Shown one piece after another: positions 49,399 through 57,423 of a stretch of 64,000 bases of DNA. Position numbers and translations under genes: made by a program. Under the pieces are notes generated by a model, which worked only from the letters and a program-made list of their open reading frames with translations, did not search any database and had not been told where the DNA came from. Source of the DNA: Actinoallomurus sp050942425. GTDB lineage: Bacteria > Actinomycetota > Actinomycetes > Streptosporangiales > Streptosporangiaceae. Numbering within the stretch: the first letter of the stretch is position 1; each line of letters begins with the position of its first letter. The DNA is taken from assembly GCF_050942425.1 (NCBI RefSeq), contig NZ_CP192063.1, forward strand, positions 2,046,001 to 2,110,000, written 5' to 3'.

Positions 49399-49704
49399 GT
49401 GACATCTATTTCACTTGGTACCAACGGCTCCCCCGGAAAAGGCGTCGAAGTCCTGGAAGGGCTCGCCGCCCGGCTGCGGACGGAGGGGTGGTACGCGCGG
49501 GTCATCCTCTCCGAGGGGCGGGCGGCGTTACTGCGGGTGGTCAACCCGCTCGCGCCGCCGTTGAACGACGACCTCGCGCTGCGGCAGGACCAGGCGGGGT
49601 TGTGGTGGTTCTGCTGGTCGTTCGGCGACCGGATTGCCCACGTCGACAACCTCGACATCGCCGCCGCCCGCATCACCCAGGTCCTCGGCTGCCCCGAGCG
49701 CTGA
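49399..49704 (+). CDS. Hypothetical protein of the WhiJ-like locus
   Basis: This 101-residue soluble protein (about 'VLEGLAARLRTEGWYARVILSEGRAALLRVVNP...WWFCWSFGDRI') is of a kind often seen near DUF397/XRE genes in actinomycetes. I know no function. The GTG at 49399 has GAAGGG about seven bases upstream. It is divergent from the XRE regulator across a 239-base region. It precedes the RsbW-like gene by 78 bases and is probably co-transcribed. Confidence 0.7.
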   Translation: MTSISLGTNGSPGKGVEVLEGLAARLRTEGWYARVILSEGRAALLRVVNPLAPPLNDDLALRQDQAGLWWFCWSFGDRIAHVDNLDIAAARITQVLGCPER

Positions 49705-49782
49705 ACAAGCCACCGCGGTGGCCGGGATCTTCCCCTGATGCTCGGCCACTGCGGTCACCGACACCTCCTGGAGGTCCCCGGA

Positions 49783-50235
49783 ATGTCCCCCGACCGCAGC
49801 ACCAGTGCGTCGCACGAGCAGCAGTGGTCATGTCGTCTCGACGGCGACCCGCAGGCCGTCGTCACCGCCCGCGCCCTCACCACCGCCGTACTGCTCGGCT
49901 GGGACGCCGACCTGGTCGAGGACGCCGTCCTCGTCACCAGCGAGTTGGTGACCAACGCCATCGCGCACGGCGCCGCCCCCGTCACCCTCGCCATCACCGT
50001 GCGGAACGGCCAGGAACTGGCCATCACCATCGACGTCACCGACGCATCTCCCGACCTGCCCGTGCAGCACCTGCCCGGCGAGGTCGGCCATTTCGGCCTA
50101 TGGATTGCCGAAGAACTCGCCCGCATCACCGTCCACCCGAACCCGCCCGGCAAGACCGTACGCGCCACCTTCGACGTCATCGACGCGAGCCTGCTGCCGT
50201 CACCATCGCCTATGACGCCGCCATCCGGCCCGTGA
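49783..50235 (+). CDS. RsbW-like ATP-binding regulator (HATPase_c_2)
   Basis: This 150-residue GHKL ATPase-fold protein has the N box 'LVTSELVTNAIAHG' with E-x3-N and the later 'GHFGLWIAEELARITVHPNPPGKTVRATF'. The full-length fold is present. These proteins usually act as anti-sigma factors or kinases in partner switching. In WhiJ-like loci they accompany the XRE-DUF397 pair. The ATG at 49783 has GGAGG about eight bases upstream. Confidence 0.87.
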   Translation: MSPDRSTSASHEQQWSCRLDGDPQAVVTARALTTAVLLGWDADLVEDAVLVTSELVTNAIAHGAAPVTLAITVRNGQELAITIDVTDASPDLPVQHLPGEVGHFGLWIAEELARITVHPNPPGKTVRATFDVIDASLLPSPSPMTPPSGP

Positions 50236-50359
50236 CGCAGACTACGCCGGGCGAGATAGGGACTGGACTGTACGACGATCACCGCTGCGGCGGCACACCG
50301 GTAGTTCGCCCTGAGCGTGATCGATTGCAGCGGACATCGTGGTGTCGGAGCGTTCGAGG

Positions 50360-51142
50360 ATGACCGCATCCATCGCGCATCTCAGCGATCCGCACATCAC
50401 GACCGGCCCGCTCGCCGGTGGACCCGCAGAAGGGCTGTACCGAGCGCTCGGCCACGTCCTCACGCTCGACCCGCAGCCCGACTGCGCGGTAATCACCGGC
50501 GACCTGGTCGACCGGGGCGATCGGGAAGAATACAGGGCGCTGCGCGAGGTAATCGGCCGATTCCCGCTGCCGCTGCATCTTGTGGCCGGCAACCATGACG
50601 ACCCCCAGGTGTTGCTGGAGGAGTTCGGCGGCAGGCGCTTCGTCGGCGATACAGGAAAGGCGTACTACGCGGTCGAGCACCCCGCGTTCACCGTCATCGT
50701 CTTGGATTCGACGGTTTCCTGCTCGCCGGGCGGTCGCCTGGGTTCCACGCAGTTGGAGTGGCTCGACGGTGTCCTCGTCCACAGATCGGACACCCCGGCA
50801 ATCATTTGCCTGCACCACCCTCCGATCGCGATCGGTATCCCGTTCCTGGACCGAATGCGGCTTGATGACGGCGAGAAACTGGCCGACGTGCTCGCCCGCC
50901 ACCGCAATGTCGCGCGCATACTGGCAGGCCACGTGCACCGCCACATCACCGCCGCGTTTGCGGGTAGTACCCTAGCCATCGCCCCCAGCACCCATCTGCA
51001 AAGCGGCCTGGCGCTGCACGACACCGTGCCCAACTACCTCCCAGAGCCAACGGGCTTCCTGCTCCACCTCCTCAGCGGGCCTTCCTGGGTCACCCACACC
51101 GTGCCCGTCAGCCACGCCGCAGCACCAATCGCGTGCTTTTAG
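50360..51142 (+). CDS. Metallophosphoesterase, CpdA-like phosphodiesterase
   Basis: This 260-residue calcineurin-type phosphoesterase has all five metal motifs: 'HLSDPHI', 'ITGDLVDRG', 'VAGNHDD', 'CLHHPPI' and 'LAGHVHRH'. The class includes 3',5'-cAMP phosphodiesterases (CpdA). Cyclic-nucleotide hydrolysis is plausible but not proven. The ATG at 50360 puts the first motif at the usual distance from the N-terminus. It lies downstream of the RsbW-like gene in the same direction, 124 bases away. Confidence 0.88.
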   Translation: MTASIAHLSDPHITTGPLAGGPAEGLYRALGHVLTLDPQPDCAVITGDLVDRGDREEYRALREVIGRFPLPLHLVAGNHDDPQVLLEEFGGRRFVGDTGKAYYAVEHPAFTVIVLDSTVSCSPGGRLGSTQLEWLDGVLVHRSDTPAIICLHHPPIAIGIPFLDRMRLDDGEKLADVLARHRNVARILAGHVHRHITAAFAGSTLAIAPSTHLQSGLALHDTVPNYLPEPTGFLLHLLSGPSWVTHTVPVSHAAAPIACF

Positions 51143-51638
51143 GGGCGACTGTGCCAGCCACAGCCTCCCTTGGATGGCCGCGACCAGCACTGGCGCTTCG
51201 TACGAACAGCGACCAGCCGCAGTGGTGCCAGAAGAGGACGGAGCCGATGAGGCGGAGTGGCGGGCCGAGTTGGTCGCCCGCTACGGCATGGTGCGCGGCT
51301 CTGATCGAGCTTCTCGACTTCGGGGCGGTGGAATCCCGGCTGCTCTTCGCAGAGGGGGCTCCTGGGGTGCGATAAGCCGGTGTTATCGAAACCCAGAACG
51401 GGCGCCTTCCCGAGTGCGCGCTGCGAACGGACCGTCCCACCCTCTATCGTTATCGTCAGGGATCGGTCAGACACGCCACCTCAGCGTTCTACCTGGACGC
51501 CACGCGCGAGATCTGGGGGAGCTCGCCGGATCGAGCGGCAGCCTCGGAAGCAAATTCCAGGGAGCGGCGCGAAAGATGAGGAGAGGTGGATGCAATGAAG
51601 TGCCAATATCGCCACGCAATAAAAAATTGGAGAGCTTC
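51143..51638. other. Gap without a supported gene
   Basis: About 500 bases. Several frames are open but none has a recognisable product or ribosome site. Composition shifts towards AT at the right end. It may hold remnants of lost genes at the edge of the accessory segment. Confidence 0.5.
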
Positions 51639-52202
51639 GTGTCGAGCCGCTTTGTCAGACTTCGCGAAGGCGCATGGAAGGTAGTCGTTCGCCGTCCATT
51701 CGTCACGGCAGTATGCCTGGCCGTAGCGATTGCGATCACCGTGCCAGCGAGTATCGCAGTCCAGGACACCGATAAAATTCCAACAGTTAAATGCCCTTCA
51801 TCCCCACCTCCGGCAGGGCGCTCGCACCAAGAGGATAAATATCGGAAACTTGACGCGAAACAATTAATCCCCGAAACTCCTAGTTCGCTTGTTGCGTGTT
51901 TTTATGGCGCCGACGATAAAGACAGGGACCTCTCGAAGCTCAAAGCCAGTATCTCGATCTCGCAACATAGTATTGCTCGTATAGTCGATATAACAAGATC
52001 ACCATTGCGGCCAGGTGATCACGGGTGTCCCATGATCGCTTTTCAGCAGCAAGTCTTCTTGATCTCGGTGTTCCCCGATGCGCCCGAGCTCGTCACATCG
52101 ATTCGCTATAGATGTTGGACTGTAACTAACGGGTCTCTGGTGGGATCTTTTACTTCGCCGTCGGTGCAGTCGGCGCTTCTGGCAAAGCTTCGCCAACATT
52201 AA
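51639..52202 (+). CDS. Membrane-anchored hypothetical protein, AT-rich
   Basis: This 187-residue protein has a basic start (SSRFVRLREGAWKVVVRRPF), one hydrophobic segment (about 22-42, 'VTAVCLAVAIAITVPASIAV') and an outer domain of about 145 residues with four cysteines. No family is recognised. The GTG at 51639 has GGAG six bases upstream. Codons such as ATA, AAA and TTA are far more frequent than in neighbours, pointing to recent transfer. A shared terminator stem separates it from the next, convergent, AT-richer gene. Confidence 0.65.
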   Translation: MSSRFVRLREGAWKVVVRRPFVTAVCLAVAIAITVPASIAVQDTDKIPTVKCPSSPPPAGRSHQEDKYRKLDAKQLIPETPSSLVACFYGADDKDRDLSKLKASISISQHSIARIVDITRSPLRPGDHGCPMIAFQQQVFLISVFPDAPELVTSIRYRCWTVTNGSLVGSFTSPSVQSALLAKLRQH

Positions 52203-52208
52203 ATACTG

Positions 52209-52240
52209 AGGTTCTCGCACCCATGCGTGCGAGAACCTCA
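52209..52240. terminator. Bidirectional terminator
   Basis: GAGGTTCTCGCAC (52209-52221) and GTGCGAGAACCTC (52228-52240) form a perfect 13-bp stem. The minus-strand side continues into AGTATTTAATG. It lies between converging genes. Confidence 0.8.
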
Positions 52241-52294
52241 GAGGAAGACGGCGAATCCGGGCCGCTTCGACAGATGTCAGTCGTTCGAGGTTCT

Positions 52295-53377
52295 CTACCT
52301 CACGGCGTGGACTGTGCCCAAGTTTTCCATGGGAATATCCTGAGATGAGATTCCCCAGTCGGTCACTGTACCATCGTGTGAATCAACGACAAACGTCAGG
52401 GTTGTGCCGTGGGGAGCTTTTCCGCCCTGAGGGATACTCGCTGCGGCCCCGTTGAAGTGCCCGTGAAGTTGGACCAGGTAGGAGGGGCCGTCGCCTGCTA
52501 CCTGCGATTTGGCCAGCGCGGTGACCGCCCTCTGTCGTGTCGAAAGCACAAAGGTGATATCGGATGGCTTACTTTCTCCGTTGGCTGCGCTGATCTGGTG
52601 AGCCAGTCCCTGGAGTACCGCAGGTGCAGACGAGGCGGTCAGTGGTGAGCTTGCATTCGGTGACACATTAGGCGTGGAGCAATTATTGGTCCACGCGTGA
52701 GCCCAGGCTCCTGTCGTTCCATCATTAGCGAGGCCTTGAAGCCACCCATCGCTGGTATTCGTCCAGGTGGGCAGGACGCCTGCCCACTTCCCTTCTTGCC
52801 GTACCTGGAAGTTGTTTATATAAGCATTTAGGCTCGACTGGGGCTCTGCGGTTACTTCCGCTCCGGCTTGAACGTAAACCCCGACGGGACCACTGGCCGT
52901 AGAGCCAATCTTCTTACCTGCCTGCGATATATCCCAACTTCCGCCTCCCGAAGTCGTTATTGAGGTATTGACCCACTGAGCCCCGGAGCCCGACATGACA
53001 TAGTGCTCGGCGAACTTCCCGCCTGAATACTGTTGAGCCCAAAACCATACGTAATTTCCATTCTGAGTATTTGCCGGGTAGTGGAATATTCCGTATTTCT
53101 GCCCGGACTCGAGCCAGGTACTTCCATTATCGGCAGTAATATTCCACATTTCCCAGTTGGCGAATGAGTTCTTTGGGTCGGATACTCCCAAGCATTGAAC
53201 GTACATGTCGACGCTGACGCCGGTATTGTTGTCGGCGCTGTCGGCGACCTTGGCATAACAATGGTAGTTGAGTGAGCAGGCCTCCGTTGCTGCCTGCCCA
53301 GATTGCATTGTTCCGGGGGTTGCGATAGATGAAATGCCGAGCGCCGCCGCGGCCAAGAGACGAATGCTTCTCCGCAT
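52295..53377 (-). CDS. Secreted two-part hypothetical protein, AT-rich
   Basis: This 360-residue exported protein has a Sec signal (about 1-30, 'RRSIRLLAAAALGISSIATPGTMQSGQA'). A Ser/Asn/Trp-rich beta-type domain follows (about 31-240, four cysteines). A C-terminal domain (about 255-360) ends 'GTTLTFVVDSHDGTVTDWGISSQ', which recalls a widespread actinomycete secreted module of unknown function. The second of two adjacent ATGs (53377) has AGGAGG five bases upstream. Base composition is clearly lower in GC than the surroundings. An IS remnant lies 0.5 kb upstream. Confidence 0.75.
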   Translation of the reverse strand: MRRSIRLLAAAALGISSIATPGTMQSGQAATEACSLNYHCYAKVADSADNNTGVSVDMYVQCLGVSDPKNSFANWEMWNITADNGSTWLESGQKYGIFHYPANTQNGNYVWFWAQQYSGGKFAEHYVMSGSGAQWVNTSITTSGGGSWDISQAGKKIGSTASGPVGVYVQAGAEVTAEPQSSLNAYINNFQVRQEGKWAGVLPTWTNTSDGWLQGLANDGTTGAWAHAWTNNCSTPNVSPNASSPLTASSAPAVLQGLAHQISAANGESKPSDITFVLSTRQRAVTALAKSQVAGDGPSYLVQLHGHFNGAAASIPQGGKAPHGTTLTFVVDSHDGTVTDWGISSQDIPMENLGTVHAVR

Positions 53378-53856
53378 CATGTCCTCCTGTTCAGTGATCT
53401 TGCATGGAAAGTAACAGAAGGAAATTTTGACCGTAAGGAAATGACCAACATCGGTCATTCTGTCAAACGATCTAGACAAGGGGAGTGCTGAGAAACTGCT
53501 CGGCCGGCGGGTCCATCGCCGTCTGAACGGCGTCCTGCGCGTAAGGGACCAGACGGTCCGATCGTCTGGCGCCCCATCTTCGGCATGGTTTCCAAAGACG
53601 ACCGCACGAACATCCCCACTGCATCGGGATATCTGCAGGTCACGGCCGTCTCTTCCCCTTGTGATGGCCGGTGGTGATGAAGGCGCCGAAGAAAGGGTCG
53701 CGGATCGGGGCGCCATGGAACGCGAGCAATCGCCGTATCCCATCCAGGGGCTATCTCCGTGGGAGTGCAGCACGTGGCAGCGGTAGCCGGAGACGGGAGG
53801 CTGCGCCGCAGTGGCGATTGTCGGACCGGCTCCGGCCACCACTCGAATCGGTGTCA
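53378..53856. other. Gap with degraded sequence
   Basis: About 480 bases between the secreted-protein gene and the transposase remnant. The first 80 bases are AT-rich and probably hold the secreted-protein promoter. The rest has short open frames only and could include further decayed IS sequence that I cannot place. Confidence 0.45.
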
Positions 53857-54047
53857 GAGGTGCTTCCCGGCAGCGTGCAGGACACCAGAGCCGCCTGAAT
53901 CTGGCGCATCCTGCGAGGCTTGGAACAGGCCGGACTCATCGTGCTGGCCGACAAGGGCTAACACGGTGCCGCCGACCGCATCTGGACCTCTGTCGCGGAA
54001 AGAACAAACCCGCCGCCCAGGCGGCCGTCCGGGTGTCGGAGACGTAG
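53857..54047 (+). pseudogene. IS5-type DDE transposase remnant
   Basis: The translation gives 'EVLPGSVQDTRAA', a TGA stop (53896-53898), 'IWRILRGLEQAGLIVLADKG', a TAA stop (53959-53961) in place of the Tyr of ADKGYxG, and 'HGAADRIWT'. After a frameshift it continues 'CRGKNKPAAQAA'. The order matches the catalytic region of IS5-family transposases. Two nonsense changes and a frameshift make it dead. No terminal inverted repeats were identified. Confidence 0.75.
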
Positions 54048-54229
54048 TTCGGCGTGTAGATCTCACCGCTTGCTACTGGAAAGGAACTTGCGTACGAGCC
54101 GCCAAACTCAGACGCTACTTGACGGAGGCTGCCAAGTACTGGACGATGGCCGTCAAGTAGGTGTGACCGAGTCGGCGGGCGCGCCGAGCTGCCGGGAGGC
54201 CGACCATCCGTACCGAGCTCATCGACCAG

Positions 54230-54661
54230 TTGACCCGCCTCATCGACGTCCGGCTGCTCGATCCGCTGGAGATCCTGCTCGATGGCGACGAGGCGGTAGA
54301 GGCGCTGCGCCGTACGGTCCGGGCGCGGGCGGAGGCATGGGCGGACCGGATGCTCGACGGCGACGAGCAGACCGCGACGCACGCGATCGTGCGGGTCGTC
54401 GCGACGCTCTACCCCGGTGACGGGCCGTTCGATCCGCCCGCCGAGTGGTGGCGCACGCCCCTAGGGCAGGTCGTCGTCCGGCGGGTCGGGCATCCGACCG
54501 TGCAGGCGGTGTCGTACTCGGTCGCCGGGGCGATGCTCGGCATCACCCGGCAGGGCGTCCACGACCTGGTGACGCGCGGCAAGCTCGAACGCCATCCGGA
54601 CGGCGGCGTGACGCCCGCGTCCGTACGCGACCGCCTGAACCGGCGGTCTCCCACCTCATGA
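54230..54661 (+). CDS. Predicted DNA-binding protein with C-terminal helix-turn-helix
   Basis: This protein of about 143 residues has an N-terminal helical part ('LIDVRLLDPLEILLDGDEAVEALRRTVRARAEAWADRM'). A C-terminal excisionase/MerR-like helix-turn-helix follows ('SYSVAGAMLGITRQGVHDLVTRGKLERHPDGGVTPASVRDRL'). The start is uncertain: TTG at 54230 has no good ribosome site, while GGGAGG sits six bases before an in-frame ATC at 54206. It is immediately followed by, and nearly overlaps, the alpha/beta hydrolase gene, so the two are probably one operon. Target unknown. Confidence 0.6.
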   Translation: MTRLIDVRLLDPLEILLDGDEAVEALRRTVRARAEAWADRMLDGDEQTATHAIVRVVATLYPGDGPFDPPAEWWRTPLGQVVVRRVGHPTVQAVSYSVAGAMLGITRQGVHDLVTRGKLERHPDGGVTPASVRDRLNRRSPTS

Positions 54662-54672
54662 GAGGAACTCCC

Positions 54673-55554
54673 ATGCACGTCCCGATCGCGACCCACGACT
54701 TCGGCGGGCCGGGGACGCCCCTGCTCCTGCTGCACGGGGCCGGCGCCAACCTGGCGACGATGGAGCCCTTCGCGCGGGAGCTGTCGGGGCGCTTCCGCGT
54801 GGTCACCGTCGACCTGCGCGGTCACGGCGAGTCCGGTGACGGGCCGTGGGAGTGGGCGGCGGTGCTCGATGACCTCGAGACCGTCACCCGTGACCTGGGG
54901 ACGCCCGCGGTCGTCGGCTGGTCGCTGGGCGGCATGCTGGCCGCGCTGTGGGCCGAGCGCCACCCGGAGTGCCCGCTGGCGGTGAGCGTCGACGGCACGC
55001 CGCCGCCCGCCCGGCCGGACCAGCTCGACGGCCTCGACCCCGCGCGGGCGGAGGCGGAGCTCGACCGGCTGCGGGCGGCGTTCGCCGGCGTGTCCGCCGC
55101 GTACGCTCGGCCGATGTCGCCCGAGCAGATCGACGCGGCCCTGGAAGGGCAGCGGGTCATGGCGCGGAGGCACAACGCATCCGAAGAAATGGCGGTCGAA
55201 GGCTTCCGGCGCAACCTCGTCACCCGGGACGGGGAGACCTGGATGCGGCCCTCGCCCGAGGTCCTCGACGGGCTTCGTACGGCGCTGGAGACGCTCGACG
55301 TCATCCCGGTCTACCGGAGGGTGAGGTGCCCGCTCCTGGTCGCCGTCGCGACCGAGGACCTGCCGGAGCAGCGGCCCTTCGAGGAGCTGTACGCGGCCTA
55401 CCGGCGGAACTTCGAGAGGCGCCTGGCCGAGGCGGCGGAGGCGAACCCCGCGGTGCGCGTCGTACGGGTCGAGGGGGCGAGCCACGCGATGGTCGCCGAA
55501 CGGCCCGGCGAGCTGGCCAAGCTGATCGGAGCGTTCGCCGACGAGCGCGGCTGA
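54673..55554 (+). CDS. Alpha/beta hydrolase
   Basis: This 293-residue hydrolase has the oxyanion 'LLLLHGAGANL', nucleophile elbow 'VVGWSLGGMLAAL' (Ser), and 'VEGASHAMVAERP' with the catalytic His. The acid is probably the Asp in 'VATEDLPEQ'. The substrate is unknown. The ATG at 54673 has GAGGA six bases upstream; an ATG at 54658 overlaps the upstream stop and is the alternative. It is convergent with the toroid-protein gene, eight bases away. Confidence 0.87.
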   Translation: MHVPIATHDFGGPGTPLLLLHGAGANLATMEPFARELSGRFRVVTVDLRGHGESGDGPWEWAAVLDDLETVTRDLGTPAVVGWSLGGMLAALWAERHPECPLAVSVDGTPPPARPDQLDGLDPARAEAELDRLRAAFAGVSAAYARPMSPEQIDAALEGQRVMARRHNASEEMAVEGFRRNLVTRDGETWMRPSPEVLDGLRTALETLDVIPVYRRVRCPLLVAVATEDLPEQRPFEELYAAYRRNFERRLAEAAEANPAVRVVRVEGASHAMVAERPGELAKLIGAFADERG

Positions 55555-55562
55555 AAGGGGCC

Positions 55563-56675
55563 TCAGCGCGGCGCGCGTACCGGGTCGGGCAGGGACTCGC
55601 AGCCGCAGGCGACCGGGTCGGCGGGCTCGGAGGGGCCGAGGGGGCGACCGTCGACCTCTTTGAACAGGCGGGCGGCGGGGGAGGCGTCGGCGAGGGCGTC
55701 GGCGGCGAGGACGACGGCGGCGGCCGTGTACGTGGAGCGGTCGCCGGGGAAGTGGCGCCGGTTGGCGAACTGCCAGCCGGTCCAGTACGAGCCGTCGTCG
55801 TGCCGGAGGTGCTGGATGGCGGCGAACACGTCGCGGGCGCGGGCGGTGTCGCCCATCGCGTCGAGGGCGAGCACGAGTTCGCTCGACTCCGCGCCGGTCA
55901 CCCACGGCTGGTCGGAGACGCACCGGCAGCCGAGGCCGTCGACGACGAACGTCTCCCAGCCCTCGTCGATCCGGCGGTACGCCGCGTGGCCGCGCAGCGG
56001 GCCGCCGAGGACGGGGTAGTACCAGTCCATCGAGAACCGGCTCTTGTCGGCGAACGCCTCCGGGTGGGAGGCGACGATGTGGCCGAGCTGGTCGGCGGCG
56101 AGCTCCCAGTCGGGCTGGGGCTCGCCGAGGTGTTCGGCGAGGGCGACGGCGCAGCGCAGCGACTGGTGGATGGACGAGCAGCCGGTGAGCAGCGCGTGGT
56201 CGTCGGGGGAGCCGTCCGCGTGCCGGATCCAGATGATCTCGCCGCGGGCGGTCTGCAGGTCGAGCGTGAACTCGATCGCGCGGCGCACCATCGGCCACAT
56301 GCGCGTCGCGAATTCCGCGTCCCCCGTAAGCGTCAGCTCGTGCCAGACGCCGACGGCGGCGTACGCGGCGTGGTTGGACTCGCCGCCCGGTTCGGTGATC
56401 TCGCCCAGCACCCACTTGGCGGGCCAGGAGCCGTCGTCGCGCTGGTTCGCGCGCAGCCACTCGTACGCGCGGCGCGCCTCGGCGCGGAACCCGGTGGTGG
56501 AGAGCGCCATGGCGGCCTCGACGTGGTTCCAGGCGTCGACGTGGCCGGGGACGCCGTCGGTGGGCGCGAACCACGGGATGGCGCCCGAGGGCTCCTGCTG
56601 GGCGGCGATGGTGCGGGCGGTGGCGAGGATGTCGTCTGCGGTCAGGATTCCTGGTACGGCCTCAGGCCGCCGCAT
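55563..56675 (-). CDS. Alpha/alpha-toroid (prenyltransferase/squalene-cyclase-like) protein
   Basis: This 370-residue protein has repeated helical pairs such as 'ARRAYEWLRANQRDDGSWPAKWV' and 'AIQHLRHDDGSYWTGWQ' (QW-type repeats). It fits the alpha6/alpha6 toroid fold of squalene cyclases or glycan lyases/hydrolases. A cyclase DxDD motif is not seen, so cyclase activity is doubtful. It overlaps the methyltransferase gene by 14 bases and is third in an operon after glycosyltransferase and methyltransferase, suggesting modification of a glycoconjugate or isoprenoid (inference). The C-terminus has 'ACGCESL'. Confidence 0.78.
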   Translation of the reverse strand: MRRPEAVPGILTADDILATARTIAAQQEPSGAIPWFAPTDGVPGHVDAWNHVEAAMALSTTGFRAEARRAYEWLRANQRDDGSWPAKWVLGEITEPGGESNHAAYAAVGVWHELTLTGDAEFATRMWPMVRRAIEFTLDLQTARGEIIWIRHADGSPDDHALLTGCSSIHQSLRCAVALAEHLGEPQPDWELAADQLGHIVASHPEAFADKSRFSMDWYYPVLGGPLRGHAAYRRIDEGWETFVVDGLGCRCVSDQPWVTGAESSELVLALDAMGDTARARDVFAAIQHLRHDDGSYWTGWQFANRRHFPGDRSTYTAAAVVLAADALADASPAARLFKEVDGRPLGPSEPADPVACGCESLPDPVRAPR

Positions 56676-57423
56676 GCGCCTGCTCCTGCTCCTCGGTGAC
56701 GGGGGCGGTGGGCTTGGTGAAGTAGACGACGACGCTCTTGCCGATGACCGGGTTCAGCACGCGTTCGGCGAGGCGGGTCGCGAGGGGGCGCTTCATGATG
56801 TCCCAGACGAGCACCTGGTGGTACGCCTTGGCGAGCGGGTTGCCGTCGTTGTTGACGCCGACCGCGCACTTGATCCACCAGTACGGCGCGTGCAGGCCGT
56901 GGGCGTGGTGGTGGCCGCCGACCTCGAAGCCGGTCGCCTTGAGCTTGGCCTCGAGCTCGGCGCGGGTGTAGATGCGCACGTGCCCGCCCGGGGCGGTGTG
57001 GTAGTCCTCCGACAGCGCCCAGCAGATGCGCTCGGGCAGCCACGAGGGCACGGTCACGGCGAGCTCGCCGCCGGGCTTGAGCACGCGCAGCAGCTCGGCC
57101 ATGGCCGACATGTCGTCGGGGATGTGCTCGAGCACCTCGGCGGCGACGATCTTGTCGAAGGCGTCGTCGGGGAACGGCAGGCTCAGCGCGTCGCCGGTCA
57201 CCGTGCGCGCCGATGCCCCTTCGGGCGGCTCGCCCTCCAGCTCCATCGCGGCGAACATCGTCGCCACCTCGGCCAGCTCCCGCTCGTCGCGGTCGAACGC
57301 GACCACGTTGGCGCCGCGCCGGTAGAGCTCGAACGCGTGCCGCCCGGCGCCGCAGCCCATGTCGAGCACGTGCTCGCCGGGCGACACGCGGAACCGGTCG
57401 AAATCCACGGTCAGCAGGGTCAT
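56662..57423 (-). CDS. Class I SAM-dependent methyltransferase
   Basis: This 253-residue enzyme of the UbiE/Methyltransf_11 type has SAM motif I 'VLDMGCGAGRHAFELY', 'VVAFDRDERELAEV', 'GDALSLPFPDDAFDKIVAAEVLEHIPDD' and 'LKPGGELAVTVPSW'. It overlaps the glycosyltransferase gene by four bases and the toroid-protein gene by 14, so the three are translationally coupled. Substrate unknown. Confidence 0.9.
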   Translation of the reverse strand: MTLLTVDFDRFRVSPGEHVLDMGCGAGRHAFELYRRGANVVAFDRDERELAEVATMFAAMELEGEPPEGASARTVTGDALSLPFPDDAFDKIVAAEVLEHIPDDMSAMAELLRVLKPGGELAVTVPSWLPERICWALSEDYHTAPGGHVRIYTRAELEAKLKATGFEVGGHHHAHGLHAPYWWIKCAVGVNNDGNPLAKAYHQVLVWDIMKRPLATRLAERVLNPVIGKSVVVYFTKPTAPVTEEQEQAHAAA

